Shown: piece after piece, positions 42,441 through 43,216 of the stretch
How positions within the stretch are numbered: the stretch's first letter is position 1
How the letters are laid out: every line of letters starts with the position of its first letter
Assembly: GCA_019418305.1 (NCBI GenBank)
Contig: DYCA01000001.1
Location: 115,163-158,378, forward strand
DNA length: 43,216 nt
Reading direction: 5' to 3'
Source: Clostridiales bacterium
GTDB taxonomy: Bacteria; Bacillota; Clostridia; Oscillospirales; Butyricicoccaceae
Translations under genes and position numbers: made by a program
Notes under the pieces: model-generated
Databases searched by the model: none
What the model was told of the DNA's origin: nothing
What the model saw: only the letters and a program-made list of their open reading frames with translations

Positions 42441-43216
42441 ATGTTTTTTGACGAGCCTCAAATGTTATTTTTAGGATTAAACAAGCAAGAACACCAGGCC
42501 TATTCTCGTAATAAAATTGAATATAATAAAAAGATAAGTATACTTCAAGGTCAGGCACGTCAAGAGGCCAAACTAAGTTATTGTTACTATTGCAAAAAAA
42601 AAGTGTCGAGTTTCTGCAACTCCCATTCTGTTCCGCAGTTTTGTCTTAGGAGAATTGCCACCGACGGAAAGTTATATTATTCAAATACATTGATTGACCT
42701 TCCTTCCATGCGCAATGAACAAGGCGTTAATGATGCGGGAACATTTCAACTTATTTGTAGAGATTGTGATAGTAAAATTTTTCAACAATACGAAGATCCT
42801 GCTGCTTATCGATACAAACCTACTGGTCAGATGCTTGCGCAAATTGCGATGAAGGACTATTTGCAAATGATTTATAAGCGTCTTTATGAAAAAGCCATTT
42901 ACAGGAAAATGGGAACGATGTTAGAAGCTCATAAAAATTATATTGAGCAGAGACATGAAATAATCTCACTTGATTTGTCAGAGTACAACTCATCATTTAA
43001 ACGCGCGCAAATAGGCTCTTTAGGAAAACATAATGACTGGTATTATCTATGCTATTATAAAAAATTGGATTATACCGTTCCTATTGCATTTCAAGGCGGC
43101 ATAGTTATGGTCTGCGATTTTGGAAACAATGTGATCAACGACATTTATAATATGAACCCAGACTATCACACCAAAGAGATACATATCGCCGTTTTCCCTT
43201 TGGAGCAAGAACTGTC
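42441..43216 (+). CDS. Partial protein with HNH-like/zinc-ribbon cysteines
   Basis: An open frame from ATG 42441 (AAAGAGGAAAAGCT upstream) runs 258 codons to the window end without a stop, so it is truncated. Early residues contain CYYCKKKVSSFCNSHSVPQF near 48-67 and then LICRDCDSKI near 104-113. Two CxxC pairs with an SH-x-xP segment between them are the layout of HNH-type endonucleases and of some zinc-ribbon defence proteins. The sequence then turns helical (QMLAQIAMKDYLQMIYKRLY). It is AT-rich, unlike the integrase. Without its end the family stays open. Confidence 0.65.
   Translation, partial: MFFDEPQMLFLGLNKQEHQAYSRNKIEYNKKISILQGQARQEAKLSYCYYCKKKVSSFCNSHSVPQFCLRRIATDGKLYYSNTLIDLPSMRNEQGVNDAGTFQLICRDCDSKIFQQYEDPAAYRYKPTGQMLAQIAMKDYLQMIYKRLYEKAIYRKMGTMLEAHKNYIEQRHEIISLDLSEYNSSFKRAQIGSLGKHNDWYYLCYYKKLDYTVPIAFQGGIVMVCDFGNNVINDIYNMNPDYHTKEIHIAVFPLEQEL

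Noticed and set aside
1..43216. CRISPR array or insertion sequence
   Set aside because: No regularly spaced repeats and no transposase-like frame were found on either strand.

Overview
The window looks like part of a chromosome of a Gram-positive anaerobe of the class Clostridia, probably an Oscillospirales-type gut organism. This is inferred from strong AGGAGG-type ribosome binding sites, S-layer-homology (SLH) surface proteins, a DUF960 protein, zinc-ribbon/YARHG membrane proteins and a fairly GC-rich housekeeping part. No rRNA or intact tRNA is present, so the species cannot be named from this sequence.

Region 1 (about 0.2-16.7 kb, all minus strand) is a urea uptake and hydrolysis locus. 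Read in the direction of transcription it holds a sensor histidine kinase with receiver and HPt domains, an AraC-type response regulator, a cytidylate-kinase-like protein, a terminator/attenuator, the urea ABC transporter urtABCDE, a second receiver-kinase fusion, a CbiM/NikM nickel permease component, a fused urease gamma-beta subunit (ureAB), ureC, and the accessory genes ureE, ureF, ureG and ureD. Most junctions overlap or are a few bases apart, and a terminator follows ureD. The logic is complete: sense a signal, import urea and nickel, build the metallocentre, hydrolyse urea to ammonia. Almost identical 136-base direct repeats lie at both edges of this region (1-136 and 16879-17013).

Region 2 begins at the 3' half of a tRNA-Arg(CCG) gene (16832-16876). 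This is the kind of scar left by integration into a tRNA gene, and everything to its right looks like accessory DNA. In order it contains: an orphan Imm70-type immunity gene; a RecQ-like helicase paired with a replication-initiator-like protein; an SLH-transglutaminase protein; a complete type I restriction-modification system (hsdM, hsdS, hsdR); and a four-gene envelope operon (two zinc-ribbon membrane proteins, an N-acetylmuramoyl-alanine amidase lipoprotein, an SLH protein broken by an in-frame TAG). A small Xre regulator is divergent from that operon, and the two divergent promoters share a palindromic -35 element.

Region 3 (32.2-36.3 kb, plus strand) has DUF960, a zinc-finger amidoligase, a class II glutamine amidotransferase and a tiny ORF that appears frameshifted. 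Next come an MNT/HEPN toxin-antitoxin pair and a serine recombinase. The amidoligase/amidotransferase group is the best candidate here for an uncharacterised biochemical system: it has the parts needed to take ammonia from glutamine and form an amide bond on an unknown substrate.

Region 4 (36.3-43.2 kb) has an AT-rich 692-residue orphan protein on the minus strand. It is followed on the plus strand by a small basic protein, a P-loop ATPase of replication-module type, an excisionase-like HTH protein and a tyrosine integrase that carries an extra Xre-like HTH inserted in its core-binding domain. The last gene (from 42441) is AT-rich, has HNH/zinc-ribbon-like cysteines and runs off the end of the window. 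No CRISPR array, insertion sequence or conjugation gene set was seen.
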